A DNA stretch of 64,000 nt from Candidatus Dietzia intestinipullorum (lineage in GTDB: Bacteria; Actinomycetota; Actinomycetes; Mycobacteriales; Mycobacteriaceae): positions 1 through 64,000 of the forward strand of contig DWWP01000047.1 in assembly GCA_019119635.1 (NCBI GenBank), given 5' to 3'. Within the stretch, counting starts at the first letter, position 1; the number at the start of each line of letters is the position of its first letter. A model generated the notes under the pieces. It was not told the origin of the DNA, did no database searches, and saw only the letters and a list, made by a program, of their open reading frames with translations. A program made the position numbers and the translations under genes. Below, in pieces: positions 19,832 through 29,932 of this stretch.

Positions 19832-21265
19832 TCACTCGCGGATTGCCGACGGGTCCCCGTCCGGGGCGGCGTCGGGGGTAGCGTCCGCCCCTGTCACGAG
19901 TTGTTCCACCTCGTTCCGCTCCGGCGTGGACAGGTAGCGCTCCAGGGAGTCGTCCAGCTCCTGCAGCCACGTGGTGTGGTGTGTGGCTGCCAGGGTGCCG
20001 GTCATGACGGACCGGTGGGACTTGTCCCGGTAGGTCAGGATGTTCTTCTGCTTGTCCTCCGTCCAGGACAGGAAGATCCGCACGACCTCGTCGAGATCGA
20101 ACATCGGGTAGTCCGTGGCCTCGATCAGGTCCCTGATGTAGTCGGCCTGGAAGTGCACGTCGTCGGCGTCTCCGTCGAGCGACTGGAAGCGGTCCCGCCA
20201 GGACTTCATGTGGGCGGCGCGCTGCTCCGCAGAGGGCAGCGCGGCCCGGCCGAGGATGAGGTCGCGGACGTACCAGGCCTGGGCGTCGAACATGTTGAAC
20301 GTGAACCACTGGTCCTGGGCGCCCAGGTAGTAGACCTTGGGGTTCTTCTGCCACACCACGCCGCGGTACAGCCCGGCCGGGTAGATGTTGTTGCCGGACT
20401 GCAGCGCCAGCTCGGCGGGCAGGAACGGGTACTTGTGCAGGTACCCGGTGCACAGGATCACGGCGTCGAACTCGCGCGTCTCGCCGTTGGTGAAGTGGAC
20501 GGTCTCGTCCTCGAAGCGCTCGATGAGCGGGAGCTCCTCCATGCCGTCCGGCCAGTCGTAGCCCATGGGGGCGGTGCGGTAGGACATGGTGACCGATCGG
20601 GCGCCCATCTTGAAGGCCTGCACGCCGATGTCCTCGGCCGAGTACGACGCGCCGATCAACAGCACGCGCTTGTCGGCCAGGTTCTCCGCGCCGCGGAAGT
20701 CGTGGGCGTGCTGGACGGAGCCCTGGAACGTCTCGATGCCGGGGAAGTCCGGGACGTTGGGGAAGGTGAAGTGCCCGGTCGCCACGATGACCCGGTCGAA
20801 CTCGGACGTGGTGGTCTTGCCGGACCTGAGGTTCTCGACCGTGACGGTGAAGGTGTCCTGGTCGCGGTCGTGCTCGACCCACCTGACCGCGGTCGAGAAC
20901 TGGACCTTCTCCTTGACGCTCGACCTGCGGACGCGGCCGTCGATGTAGTCCCACAGGACCTCGCGGGGCGGGTACGAGGAGATCGGCCGACCGAAGTGCT
21001 CGTCGAAGGTGTACTCGGCGAACTCCAGTGCTTCCTTGGGGCCGTTGGACCAGAGGTTGCGGTACATCGAGGAGTGCACGGGCTCGCCGTACTTGTCCGT
21101 GCCGGAACGCCAGGTGTAGTTCCACTGGCCGCCCCAGTCGTCCTGCTTCTCATACGCCACGATCTCGGGGATCTTGGCCCCCGCCCGCTGCGCTGATTCG
21201 AAGGCGCGTAGTGCCGCCATGCCGCTCGGGCCGGCTCCGATGATCGCGATTCGTTGTCTGGACAC
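19832..21265 (-). CDS. Flavin-containing monooxygenase of the trimethylamine monooxygenase (Tmm) type
   Basis: IAIIGAGPSGMAALRAFESA..IPEIVAYEKQDDWGGQWNYTWRSG, HSSMYRNLWSNGPKEALEFAEYTF, GASYSAEDIG, DQWFTFNMFDAQAW; closely resembles bacterial Tmm from memory. Confidence 0.8.
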   Translation of the reverse strand: MSRQRIAIIGAGPSGMAALRAFESAQRAGAKIPEIVAYEKQDDWGGQWNYTWRSGTDKYGEPVHSSMYRNLWSNGPKEALEFAEYTFDEHFGRPISSYPPREVLWDYIDGRVRRSSVKEKVQFSTAVRWVEHDRDQDTFTVTVENLRSGKTTTSEFDRVIVATGHFTFPNVPDFPGIETFQGSVQHAHDFRGAENLADKRVLLIGASYSAEDIGVQAFKMGARSVTMSYRTAPMGYDWPDGMEELPLIERFEDETVHFTNGETREFDAVILCTGYLHKYPFLPAELALQSGNNIYPAGLYRGVVWQKNPKVYYLGAQDQWFTFNMFDAQAWYVRDLILGRAALPSAEQRAAHMKSWRDRFQSLDGDADDVHFQADYIRDLIEATDYPMFDLDEVVRIFLSWTEDKQKNILTYRDKSHRSVMTGTLAATHHTTWLQELDDSLERYLSTPERNEVEQLVTGADATPDAAPDGDPSAIRE

Positions 21266-21455
21266 AGATCTCCTTCCGGCCCGGGTGGGCCACCGTCCTC
21301 AACGAGGTCACGCGGCCCCCGGACCCGGGCACCGCGCCCGGACAGCATAGCAAATGCCCTGCGTACGGAAGTTTTCCGGTCGGCCTCAGGGGGCGGGGCA
21401 GTGGCGGGCGCCATGGTCTGGGCCACGCTCCGGACAATCATGGACAATGGATCGC

Positions 21456-21872
21456 ATGACCCAGTTCGGAGACCTCCTCGGCCCCCCGCCCACCCGACTC
21501 ACCGGCGATCCGGAGGCGGAGGACGCCCTCGCCGGCGGCGCGGATCCCAGCACCGTCGCGGCGTCGCACCCGACCGCGTCGGTGGCGTGGGCGGAGCTGG
21601 CCGAACGCGCGCTCGAGGCCGGTGAGACCGTGGCCGCCTACGCGTACGCGCGCACCGGCTACCACCGCGGCCTGGACCAGTTGCGTCGCCACGGATGGAA
21701 GGGCTTCGGCCCGGTGCCGTACGACCACGAGCCCAATCGCGGTTTCCTCCGCTGCGTGGCCGTCCTGGCGCGCGCGGCGCAGACGATCGGGGAGGAAGAC
21801 GAGTACATCCGCTGCCTGGAGCTTGTGAATGAGTCGGACCCGCACGCCTCCGCGCCTCTCGGCCTGGCGTGA
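21456..21872 (+). CDS. DUF3151 family protein
   Basis: LLGPPPTRL...AWAELAERAL...AYARTGYHRGLDQLRRHGWKGFGPVPYDHEPNRGFLRCV. Confidence 0.85.
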   Translation: MTQFGDLLGPPPTRLTGDPEAEDALAGGADPSTVAASHPTASVAWAELAERALEAGETVAAYAYARTGYHRGLDQLRRHGWKGFGPVPYDHEPNRGFLRCVAVLARAAQTIGEEDEYIRCLELVNESDPHASAPLGLA

Positions 21873-23118
21873 CCGCCTGGACGCCCGCGCGCTGGGCGTC
21901 TATGCGGCACTGCCGCTGCCGCTGAGAACGCGGGCGCGGCGGCTGGGGTATGCCTTCCTGCCGATTCTGCAGTGCGGCCTGGCGGCGGGCGTCGCCTGGC
22001 TGATCGCCCACGACGTGGTGGGACACGAGCGCCCCTTCTTCGCCCCTGTCGCCGCGGCCATCGCGCTGGGCACGGGCATGGGCCGACGGCTGCGCCGCGG
22101 CGTCGAGCTGGTGTTCGGCGTGATCGTGGGCGTGGGTCTGGGCGACCTGTTGATCGCCCAGATCGGCTCGGGGGCCTGGCAGATCACCGCGGTCGTGGTG
22201 CTGGCCATGTCGGCCGCGGTCTTCCTCGACCGTGGCGCGCTGGTGGGCACGCAGGCGGCGTCGTCGGCGATCCTCGTGGCCACGCTGCTCCCGCCGGGGA
22301 GCGCCGAGGGCTACGAACGCATGCTCGACGCCTCGATCGGGGGCGTGGTGGCGCTGGTGGCGATGGCGTTGATCCCCGTCCATCCGCTCAAGCGGGTCCG
22401 GCGGGAGGCGGCGTCGTTGCTCGGCGTGGCCTCCTCGGTGCTCGCGGACGTCTCGGAGGGCGTGGACCGGGAGGACACGGATTTCATCCGGGCGGCCCTG
22501 CAGGACGCCCGCGACACCCAGCCGGCGATCGACGGGATCGAGGAACAGCTGGCCGGAGCGCGGGAACTCGTGCGGATCTCACCGTTCTACCGGCGGCGGC
22601 AGCCCGAGGAGATCACCCTCACCCGGATCCTCAACCCCCTGGACAACGGCATCCGCAACATCCGCGTCCTGGCGCGGCGTGCGATCGTCGCGGTGGACGA
22701 CCAGGTGGATGTGGCGCCCGCGCTCTCCTCGCTGATCGGCCACCTGGGCTGGGCACTCGAGCTCCTGTCGCGCCGGATCGCCGGGGACCCCGGCGCGCCC
22801 GGCGTCGCCGAGGTGCACCGCGAACTGCGCGCGGTCGCCTCGCGGGCCAAGCGCGAGTTGGTGTACGACGCGGGACTCACCGAGACGGTGATGCTGGCGC
22901 AGATGCGGTCGATCCTCGTGGACATGATGCAGGTGGCGGGTCTGAGCAAGATCTCGGCCCTGGCGACATTGCCGCCCACCGTGCCGACACCGGCGGTCGA
23001 GCCGGAGATCGAGGAGGAGTGGCCGGATTCGCCGGACCGCCCCCTGCACGGGATGCCGCCGCTCAGGGCGACACGAGCCTCCATGCGTCGATATGACGGT
23101 AGAAAGAGGTCCTCTTGA
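21829..23118 (+). CDS. FUSC-family / aromatic acid exporter-like membrane protein
   Basis: LQCGLAAGVAWLIAHDVVGHERPFFAPVAAAIALGTGMGRRLRRGVELVFGVIVGVGLGD. Confidence 0.85.
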   Translation: MSRTRTPPRLSAWRDRLDARALGVYAALPLPLRTRARRLGYAFLPILQCGLAAGVAWLIAHDVVGHERPFFAPVAAAIALGTGMGRRLRRGVELVFGVIVGVGLGDLLIAQIGSGAWQITAVVVLAMSAAVFLDRGALVGTQAASSAILVATLLPPGSAEGYERMLDASIGGVVALVAMALIPVHPLKRVRREAASLLGVASSVLADVSEGVDREDTDFIRAALQDARDTQPAIDGIEEQLAGARELVRISPFYRRRQPEEITLTRILNPLDNGIRNIRVLARRAIVAVDDQVDVAPALSSLIGHLGWALELLSRRIAGDPGAPGVAEVHRELRAVASRAKRELVYDAGLTETVMLAQMRSILVDMMQVAGLSKISALATLPPTVPTPAVEPEIEEEWPDSPDRPLHGMPPLRATRASMRRYDGRKRSS

Positions 23119-23722
23119 CGGGCCGTCGGCCGGTGACGCCGTCCCGGGAGAGGATCCCGGCCCGGGTGCCGAGCTGGACGGCGCGCGCCTCGAACCAGTC
23201 GGTGCGCCGGAGCAGTCCTCGTCGTCGTCCGGCGGTGGCCCGGACCCCCGGCAGGTCGCGGGTGGGCTGGACGGTGAGCCGCTCGATCTGACCGGAGAAC
23301 ACGCACGCGTCGTCGGCGTAGGCCTCGCCCACCAGGGGGCCGTCGCCGGGCCCGGTGGCGGTGGCCTCGCCCACGAGGACCGTGCCGGTCTCGTCCCGGA
23401 TGAGCGGGACCTCCGCGGCCGTGCCGTCGACCCCCAGCCGGGCGGCCGCGGAGCCGGTGGGCAGCCCGTATGCCACCGTGCACGGGGTGGGGTCCCCGGT
23501 GACGTAGGCGACCTCGACGTCGAGGTTCTCGGTCCGCAGCAGCCGGCTGACCAGCGCGGCGAGCCCGGCGTCGTCTCCGCAGAGCAGGATCCGACGCCGG
23601 GGGCCGACGTCCCGCAGGGCGGTGTTGATCTGGCCGGTGGAGGGGACCTCGTCGCCGTTCACCCGCGGGTGTTCGGCGAGGACGGGCGGGACCGGCGCGG
23701 CACCGCAGCGGATGACGATCAT
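23063..23722 (-). CDS. Conserved actinobacterial protein, unknown function
   Basis: Coherent 219-aa ORF (RRILLCGDDAGLAALVSRLLRTENLDVEVAYVT); 3' end overlaps FUSC gene end. Confidence 0.65.
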   Translation of the reverse strand: MIVIRCGAAPVPPVLAEHPRVNGDEVPSTGQINTALRDVGPRRRILLCGDDAGLAALVSRLLRTENLDVEVAYVTGDPTPCTVAYGLPTGSAAARLGVDGTAAEVPLIRDETGTVLVGEATATGPGDGPLVGEAYADDACVFSGQIERLTVQPTRDLPGVRATAGRRRGLLRRTDWFEARAVQLGTRAGILSRDGVTGRRPVKRTSFYRHIDAWRLVSP

Positions 23723-23778
23723 GTCTCCATCATGGCCGCCCGCCTGCCGGACGGTCGAACCTGGGGCAGGATGGACTG

Positions 23779-24666
23779 GTGCGCCGTATCGACCTCAACT
23801 GCGACCTCGGCGAGGCCCGCCGGGGTACCGCGCGCTGGCCCGCCTCGCTCGCCGCGGACTCGGGCGCCGATCCCGCTGACGTGGCGCTGCTGGATGTGGT
23901 CACCTCCGCCAACGTCGCCTGCGGGTTCCATGCCGGCAACCGGCCGACCATGACGGCGACGGCCGCGGCCGCCGCCGCGCGCGGGGTGGCACTGGGCGCG
24001 CATCCGTCGTACCGGGACGCCGCGAACTTCGGTCGCACCGCCATGGACCTCACGCGCACGGAGGTGACCGAGATCGTCGTCTTCCAGCTGGTGGAGCTGG
24101 ACATGGCGGCGCGCCGGCGGGGCACCCGGGCGGAGTACGTCAAGCCGCACGGCGCCCTCTACAACCGTATTGTGCGGGACGGGGAGCAGGCGGCAGGCGT
24201 GGTGGATGCGGTCCTGCGCTACGCGGAGGCGGCGGGGGAGCAACCGCTGCCGATCCTGGGCCTGCCGGGCTCGGCCGTGCTCGACCGCGCCGAGGCGGAG
24301 GGGGTGCGGGCCGTCCGCGAGGCCTTTGCCGACCGCGGCTACCGACCGGACGGCACGCTGGTCCCGCGCGGCGAACCGGGCGCGGTGCTCACCGACCCCG
24401 ACGAGGTGGCCGAACGCGTCCTGGCCGTTGCCACGGGGCGGCCGGTCGCCGCCGCGGACGGCTCCGAGGTCACGGTGGTGGCCGAATCCGTGTGCGTGCA
24501 CGGCGACACCCCCGGGGCGCTCGGGATGGCGCGCGCGGTCCGCGCCCGGCTCGAGTCCGCGGGCGTCGAGGTGGCGCCGTTCACCCGGGCGCCGTCGGGA
24601 TCGCCGCCGTCGGGCCCGGCGCCGTCGGGACGGGCCGGCGCCGCGACATGGGACGACGACAGATGA
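23779..24666 (+). CDS. pxpA: 5-oxoprolinase subunit A (LamB/YcsF)
   Basis: IDLNCDLGEARRG, VTSANVACGFHAGN, VKPHGALYNRI; GTG start. Confidence 0.93.
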   Translation: MRRIDLNCDLGEARRGTARWPASLAADSGADPADVALLDVVTSANVACGFHAGNRPTMTATAAAAAARGVALGAHPSYRDAANFGRTAMDLTRTEVTEIVVFQLVELDMAARRRGTRAEYVKPHGALYNRIVRDGEQAAGVVDAVLRYAEAAGEQPLPILGLPGSAVLDRAEAEGVRAVREAFADRGYRPDGTLVPRGEPGAVLTDPDEVAERVLAVATGRPVAAADGSEVTVVAESVCVHGDTPGALGMARAVRARLESAGVEVAPFTRAPSGSPPSGPAPSGRAGAATWDDDR

Positions 24667-25379
24667 CGACGAGGATCCGCCCCTGCGGCGAGGCCGCCCT
24701 GTTGCTGGAGTGCGCGGACCTCGCCGGTGCGGTGGCGCTCGCACGCGAGCTCGAGCGGTTGCGGCCGGACGCCGTGGACGTGGTGCCGGCCGCGCGGACC
24801 GTGCTCGTGGCGGCCGCGGGCGCGCAGGAGCTGCCCGCGTTGCGGCGGCGGGTCGAGGGGATCGTCGACGGGGCCGGGCGCGAAGTCGGTCCCGGGCCCG
24901 GGGCCCGCCCGGTCGCGCAGGAGCCGGGCGGCGGCGACGGCGGCCGGGTGCACACGCTCGAGGTGCGCTACGACGGGCCCGATGTGTCGGACGTCGCCGA
25001 TCTCACCGGCCTCCCGGTGGCCGAGCTGGTGCGCCGGCACACGGCCGTGACCTGGCGCGCGGCGTTCGGGGGATTCGCCCCGGGCTTCAGCTATCTTGTC
25101 GACGACCGTGAGCTGGGCGGGCCGGGCTCGGAGGCGGAACTGAGCGGGCAGGGGTCGGCGGCGGCGCTGCCGACAGTCCCGCGCCTGGGCTCCCCGCGTA
25201 CCGCGGTGCCGGCCGGCTCGGTCGGCCTCGCCGACCGCTTCTGCGCCGTCTACCCGGGGGTCTCGCCCGGCGGCTGGCGGTTGATCGGCACCACCGACGC
25301 CGCGATGTGGGACCCGGCCCGTGCCGAGCCGGCGCTCGTGGCGCCCGGCGACCGCGTCCGTTTTGTCGAGGCGCGATGA
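24663..25379 (+). CDS. pxpB: 5-oxoprolinase subunit B (KipI-like)
   Basis: IRPCGEAALLLE, TAVTWRAAFGGFAPGFSYL, VPAGSVGLADRFCAVYPGVSPGGWRLIG; ATGA overlaps on both sides. Confidence 0.9.
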   Translation: MTTRIRPCGEAALLLECADLAGAVALARELERLRPDAVDVVPAARTVLVAAAGAQELPALRRRVEGIVDGAGREVGPGPGARPVAQEPGGGDGGRVHTLEVRYDGPDVSDVADLTGLPVAELVRRHTAVTWRAAFGGFAPGFSYLVDDRELGGPGSEAELSGQGSAAALPTVPRLGSPRTAVPAGSVGLADRFCAVYPGVSPGGWRLIGTTDAAMWDPARAEPALVAPGDRVRFVEAR

Positions 25380-26260
25380 GCCTGATCGTCCTCGGCGCGG
25401 GACCGGCGGCACTGGTGCAGGACCTCGGCCGGCCTGGCCACGCGCACGTCGGCGTCACCGGATCGGGTGCCGCCGACAGGGCCTCCGCCGCACTGGCGTT
25501 GCGCTGCGTGGGCACGGACCCCGCAGCCGCCGTGCTCGAGGTACTGCTGGGCGGGCTCGCGCTCATGACGGACCAGCCCGCGATGGTGGCGGTGACGGGG
25601 GCGCGGACCCGGCTCGTCGTCGTCACCCCGGAGGGCTCCCGTCGCAGCGCCGCCGTCGGGGAGGTCCTGGCGCTGGAGTCCGGGTCGACGCTGGAGATCG
25701 GCCGGCCCACCTCCGGAGTGCGCAGTTACGTTGCCGTCCGCGGCGGGATCGACGTGCCGCCGGTGCTGGGCAGTCGTTCCCGCGACACCCTCTCCGGACT
25801 GGGCCCGCCGCCCGTGGAGGCCGGCACCGTTCTGGACGTGGGCGACGCCGTGGTGGGGCCGTGGGCCGAACGCTGGCACGCCACCTCCGTGCACCGTGAC
25901 GCCGCGCCCGGGCCGGTCGTGCTCGACGTGCTCCCCGGCCCGCGCGACGACCTGTTCCCCGACGAGGCGTGGCGGACCCTCGCCATGGACGGGCACGTGA
26001 GCGGGCACGCCGACAGGGTGGGGGTGAGGATCGACCCCGCGGCCCCGGTGCGGCGGATCGCGCGCGAGGAGATCCCCAGCGAGGGCATGGTGCGCGGCGC
26101 CGTGCAGATCCCCGCTGACGGCTCGCCCGTCGTGTTCGGCCCCGACCATCCGGTGACCGGTGGCTACCCCGTGATCGGCGTGCTGACCTCCTCGTCCGCC
26201 GACGCGATCTCCCAGCTCCTGCCCGGTGAGCCCGTGCGCTTTCGGCGCGTGGCCCCCTGA
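25376..26260 (+). CDS. pxpC: 5-oxoprolinase subunit C (KipA-like)
   Basis: ALVQDLGRPGHAHVGVTGSGAADRASAALA, SEGMVRGAVQIPADGSPVVFGPDHPVTGGYPVIG. Confidence 0.92.
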   Translation: MSLIVLGAGPAALVQDLGRPGHAHVGVTGSGAADRASAALALRCVGTDPAAAVLEVLLGGLALMTDQPAMVAVTGARTRLVVVTPEGSRRSAAVGEVLALESGSTLEIGRPTSGVRSYVAVRGGIDVPPVLGSRSRDTLSGLGPPPVEAGTVLDVGDAVVGPWAERWHATSVHRDAAPGPVVLDVLPGPRDDLFPDEAWRTLAMDGHVSGHADRVGVRIDPAAPVRRIAREEIPSEGMVRGAVQIPADGSPVVFGPDHPVTGGYPVIGVLTSSSADAISQLLPGEPVRFRRVAP

Positions 26261-26373
26261 CCGGACTGGGTCAAGGGCCCCCGGGCGGGTATCCTGGCGC
26301 GTTGGTGTGCGCGGAATCACCCACGACGTCCGTCCCGCACCGACAGACGAGCAATCCGAGGTGAAAGCAAACC

Positions 26374-27660
<1,287 letters not shown>

Positions 27661-27859
27661 GTTCGCAGGGCGGCGTGACCTGAGCGCACGCTGAGCGACC
27701 GGCCAATGGCCGCGCTGGGGCTGGGCACTGGCTGCGCGCAACTTGCACTACAGACGTTCGCGCACAAGGGTTCTGAGCACTCCGGGACGGCCGGGTCCGC
27801 GCAATGAGGTCCACGGATAATAATTTCTTCGTACGGCCCTAGACAACACGGCACCGGTG

Positions 27860-27875
27860 TGTGACACTAATCACG
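27860..27875. promoter_or_regulatory. CRP/GlxR-like box upstream of the micro-ORF pair
   Basis: TGTGA-CACTAA-TCACG, 9/10 match to TGTGA-N6-TCACA, 28 nt before ATG 27904. Confidence 0.5.
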
Positions 27876-27903
27876 GTTTACCCCCACTTCGAAGGAGATT
27901 CTC

Positions 27904-28017
27904 ATGGGATCATTCGCTGACCTGTTCGGGCCGTTCCTCTTGCCGATCCTTGGCCTGATCGGCCAGGCCGACGGCAGTGCCGAGTCGATCCTCGGATCGG
28001 TCCAGGGCACCGACTGA
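27904..28017 (+). CDS. 37-aa acidic hydrophobic micro-protein, candidate PorA/PorH-like porin subunit
   Basis: Not in ORF track. ATG with AGGAG RBS: MGSFADLFGPFLLPILGLIGQADGSAESILGSVQGTD*; no K/R/H/C. Confidence 0.6.
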   Translation: MGSFADLFGPFLLPILGLIGQADGSAESILGSVQGTD

Positions 28018-28060
28018 CCTTTTCCAGCTGGACCTCGTGAACACTTGATTGGAGAGCACA

Positions 28061-28183
28061 ATGCCAGGATTGATTGACAACATCATCGCCATCTTCGAGC
28101 CCGCTATCGGTTCGGCGGCGGGCGTGCTGACCGCGATGATCGAGTCGCTCGACACGCTGAGTGGCGCCGGCGGTGGCGCCTAG
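28061..28183 (+). CDS. 40-aa acidic hydrophobic micro-protein, paralogue/partner of the preceding one
   Basis: Not in ORF track. ATG with GGAG RBS: MPGLIDNIIAIFEPAIGSAAGVLTAMIESLDTLSGAGGGA*; D6, P14, G17 and an E-S-[IL] step shared with neighbour; no K/R/H/C. Confidence 0.6.
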   Translation: MPGLIDNIIAIFEPAIGSAAGVLTAMIESLDTLSGAGGGA

Positions 28184-28401
28184 CTCACACCCTGAGAATC
28201 TCGAATCGCGTCTCTCGTCTTTGAGGAGGGCGTGAGGTCTCAGAGGAACTGTCTTCCGCAGCGCTGATTCCGCCGTTCACTGCTGAGTGTTGAGTCAGGC
28301 CAGGTCCCTCACCCCCGGAAGTCACGGGGGCGGGGGACCCGGCGCATTTCCCGGTGTGTTTCCTCCGCAATCGCCGCCGCGCAGGTCTCCGCCCGACGCA
28401 C

Positions 28402-28449
28402 AGAGGGTCCCGAACCCATCGCACTCGCGCGATGCGTTCGGGACCCTCT
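28402..28449. terminator. Long stem-loop, likely bidirectional terminator
   Basis: 14-bp perfect stem AGAGGGTCCCGAAC / GTTCGGGACCCTCT with inner CATCGC / GCGATG stem. Confidence 0.75.
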
Positions 28450-28539
28450 TCTCGTGCGAGCGCTCGGCTTCTGGTGTGAGCGCGCGCGTGCGGGTGCTGT
28501 TCGACGCCCTGGCGACTCGGGCCAGGGGCGGGCGCAGAC

Positions 28540-28827
28540 CTACTGCGGCAGGCCGGGGATCTCGGGCAGCGGGATCGCGCCGCCGGCGACGCCCGCGCCC
28601 GCCGCGAGCAGCGCCGACACCCCGAGCCCGGCGACGATCAGCAGGCCCGCCCGGAGGAGCTCGTTGTCGCTCGAGCCGCCCGACAGCGAGCCGCTGTCCT
28701 GGGCCACGTACTGGACGGCGGCGGGCGCCGCGGGCTCAGGCGCGGCGTGGGCCGGGGCGACGGCCACGGTGGTGGCGGCGGTCAGAGCGAGTGCGGCGGC
28801 GAGACTTCCGGTGCGGGTCGTGTTCAT
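28540..28827 (-). CDS. Small secreted protein with C-terminal hydrophobic segment
   Basis: MNTTRTGSLAAALALTAATTVAVAPAHA|AP signal peptide; SGSLSGGSSD; hydrophobic C-terminus. Confidence 0.65.
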   Translation of the reverse strand: MNTTRTGSLAAALALTAATTVAVAPAHAAPEPAAPAAVQYVAQDSGSLSGGSSDNELLRAGLLIVAGLGVSALLAAGAGVAGGAIPLPEIPGLPQ

Positions 28828-29166
28828 GCCCTGACTATCGGCGCGTCCCGTCAATGCATTACCGGGGGCACCCCGCGATGGGGAGCGCCGCTCGGCGGTG
28901 GGTCGGAAGCGCTCGATAGCCGGGTGCGGAGCGGCGGGAATCGTCCGGTGAGAATTGGTCCACGACGGGTGACGACGACGAGGTCGGCCGGTGTGACCAG
29001 CCGGGGCAACGTCCGCGGTGACGCGGGCACCACCGTCACATCCGTTGGGGGACAGCGAATATTAAGCGCACTGAGGCGTGGCTCGTCACTTCAGGGGGTT
29101 ACGGTCGCGGGTGTCCGGCCCCGGCTGGGGCAGGGCCGACCGATCACACGTGCCGAAGGGAGATCG

Positions 29167-29664
29167 CTCAGGCGCATCTCGACGCCCGTTACCGTTCTCG
29201 CCTCGACCGCATTCGCCGCCTCCCTCGTCCTGGGTGGGGCCGGCGTCGCAGGAGCCCAGTCGTCCGATTCGCTGATGCCGGAAGCCCCGGAGATCGCTGC
29301 GACCGTCGCCGGTGACGCCGAGGCGATCGGCGGAACGATCACCAACAACACCGACGCGGACGAGCACTGCCACGTCGTCGCGACCGACAGGGGCGTGGTG
29401 GAGCAGTTCGAGGCGCTGGTCGGGGACGGCGTGGCGCCCGAGGATGCATTCCTGCAGCTCGAGGACCAGATCCAGGCCGCGAATGACGAGGGCCGGAACG
29501 CGATCGTGCGTGCCGTGCCGGTTCCCGCCGGCGAGACCGTGTCGTGGGAAGGTCAGGGCTACGAACCCGTCGAGGATCCGGAGTCCGGTGCGATCGTGAC
29601 CTGCGGCGGACCGGTCGGTGTCGCGTACGAGGACGAGGGGACGCTCGGCTCGCTCGAGGGCTGA
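29167..29664 (+). CDS. Secreted two-Cys protein, family member A (start codon uncertain)
   Basis: RISTPVTVLASTAFAASLVLGGAGVAGAQS signal peptide; homologous to 29933 product; no canonical start at the expected position. Confidence 0.6.
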   Translation, partial: LRRISTPVTVLASTAFAASLVLGGAGVAGAQSSDSLMPEAPEIAATVAGDAEAIGGTITNNTDADEHCHVVATDRGVVEQFEALVGDGVAPEDAFLQLEDQIQAANDEGRNAIVRAVPVPAGETVSWEGQGYEPVEDPESGAIVTCGGPVGVAYEDEGTLGSLEG

Positions 29665-29932
29665 CGGGGCGAGACCTTACTCACGGGTCAGGTTAATAAG
29701 TGTGAGTCCTGCGAGCTCGGGCCCGGCCGTGCGGCATCCAGCCGATCCGACTGGTGGTCGCGGGTGCCCGCTGGCGTCCGGCCGTGCAGCCGCGCCCGCG
29801 CGCCGGTCCCAGCACCGGCCGGGCACAGTGTCCGCTCAGCGTCAGGCGGCGGGTGCGGCTCTCGCGACTGTTAGCGTCGTCACAGTTCGGCCGAACCTCG
29901 GCCGGAACGACCTTCGATGAGGGGAAGAGCAC

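Noticed and set aside
28287-28919. 210-aa plus-strand ORF over the terminator and antisense to the small secreted gene
   Set aside because: Crosses the strong hairpin, Arg/Pro-rich shadow composition
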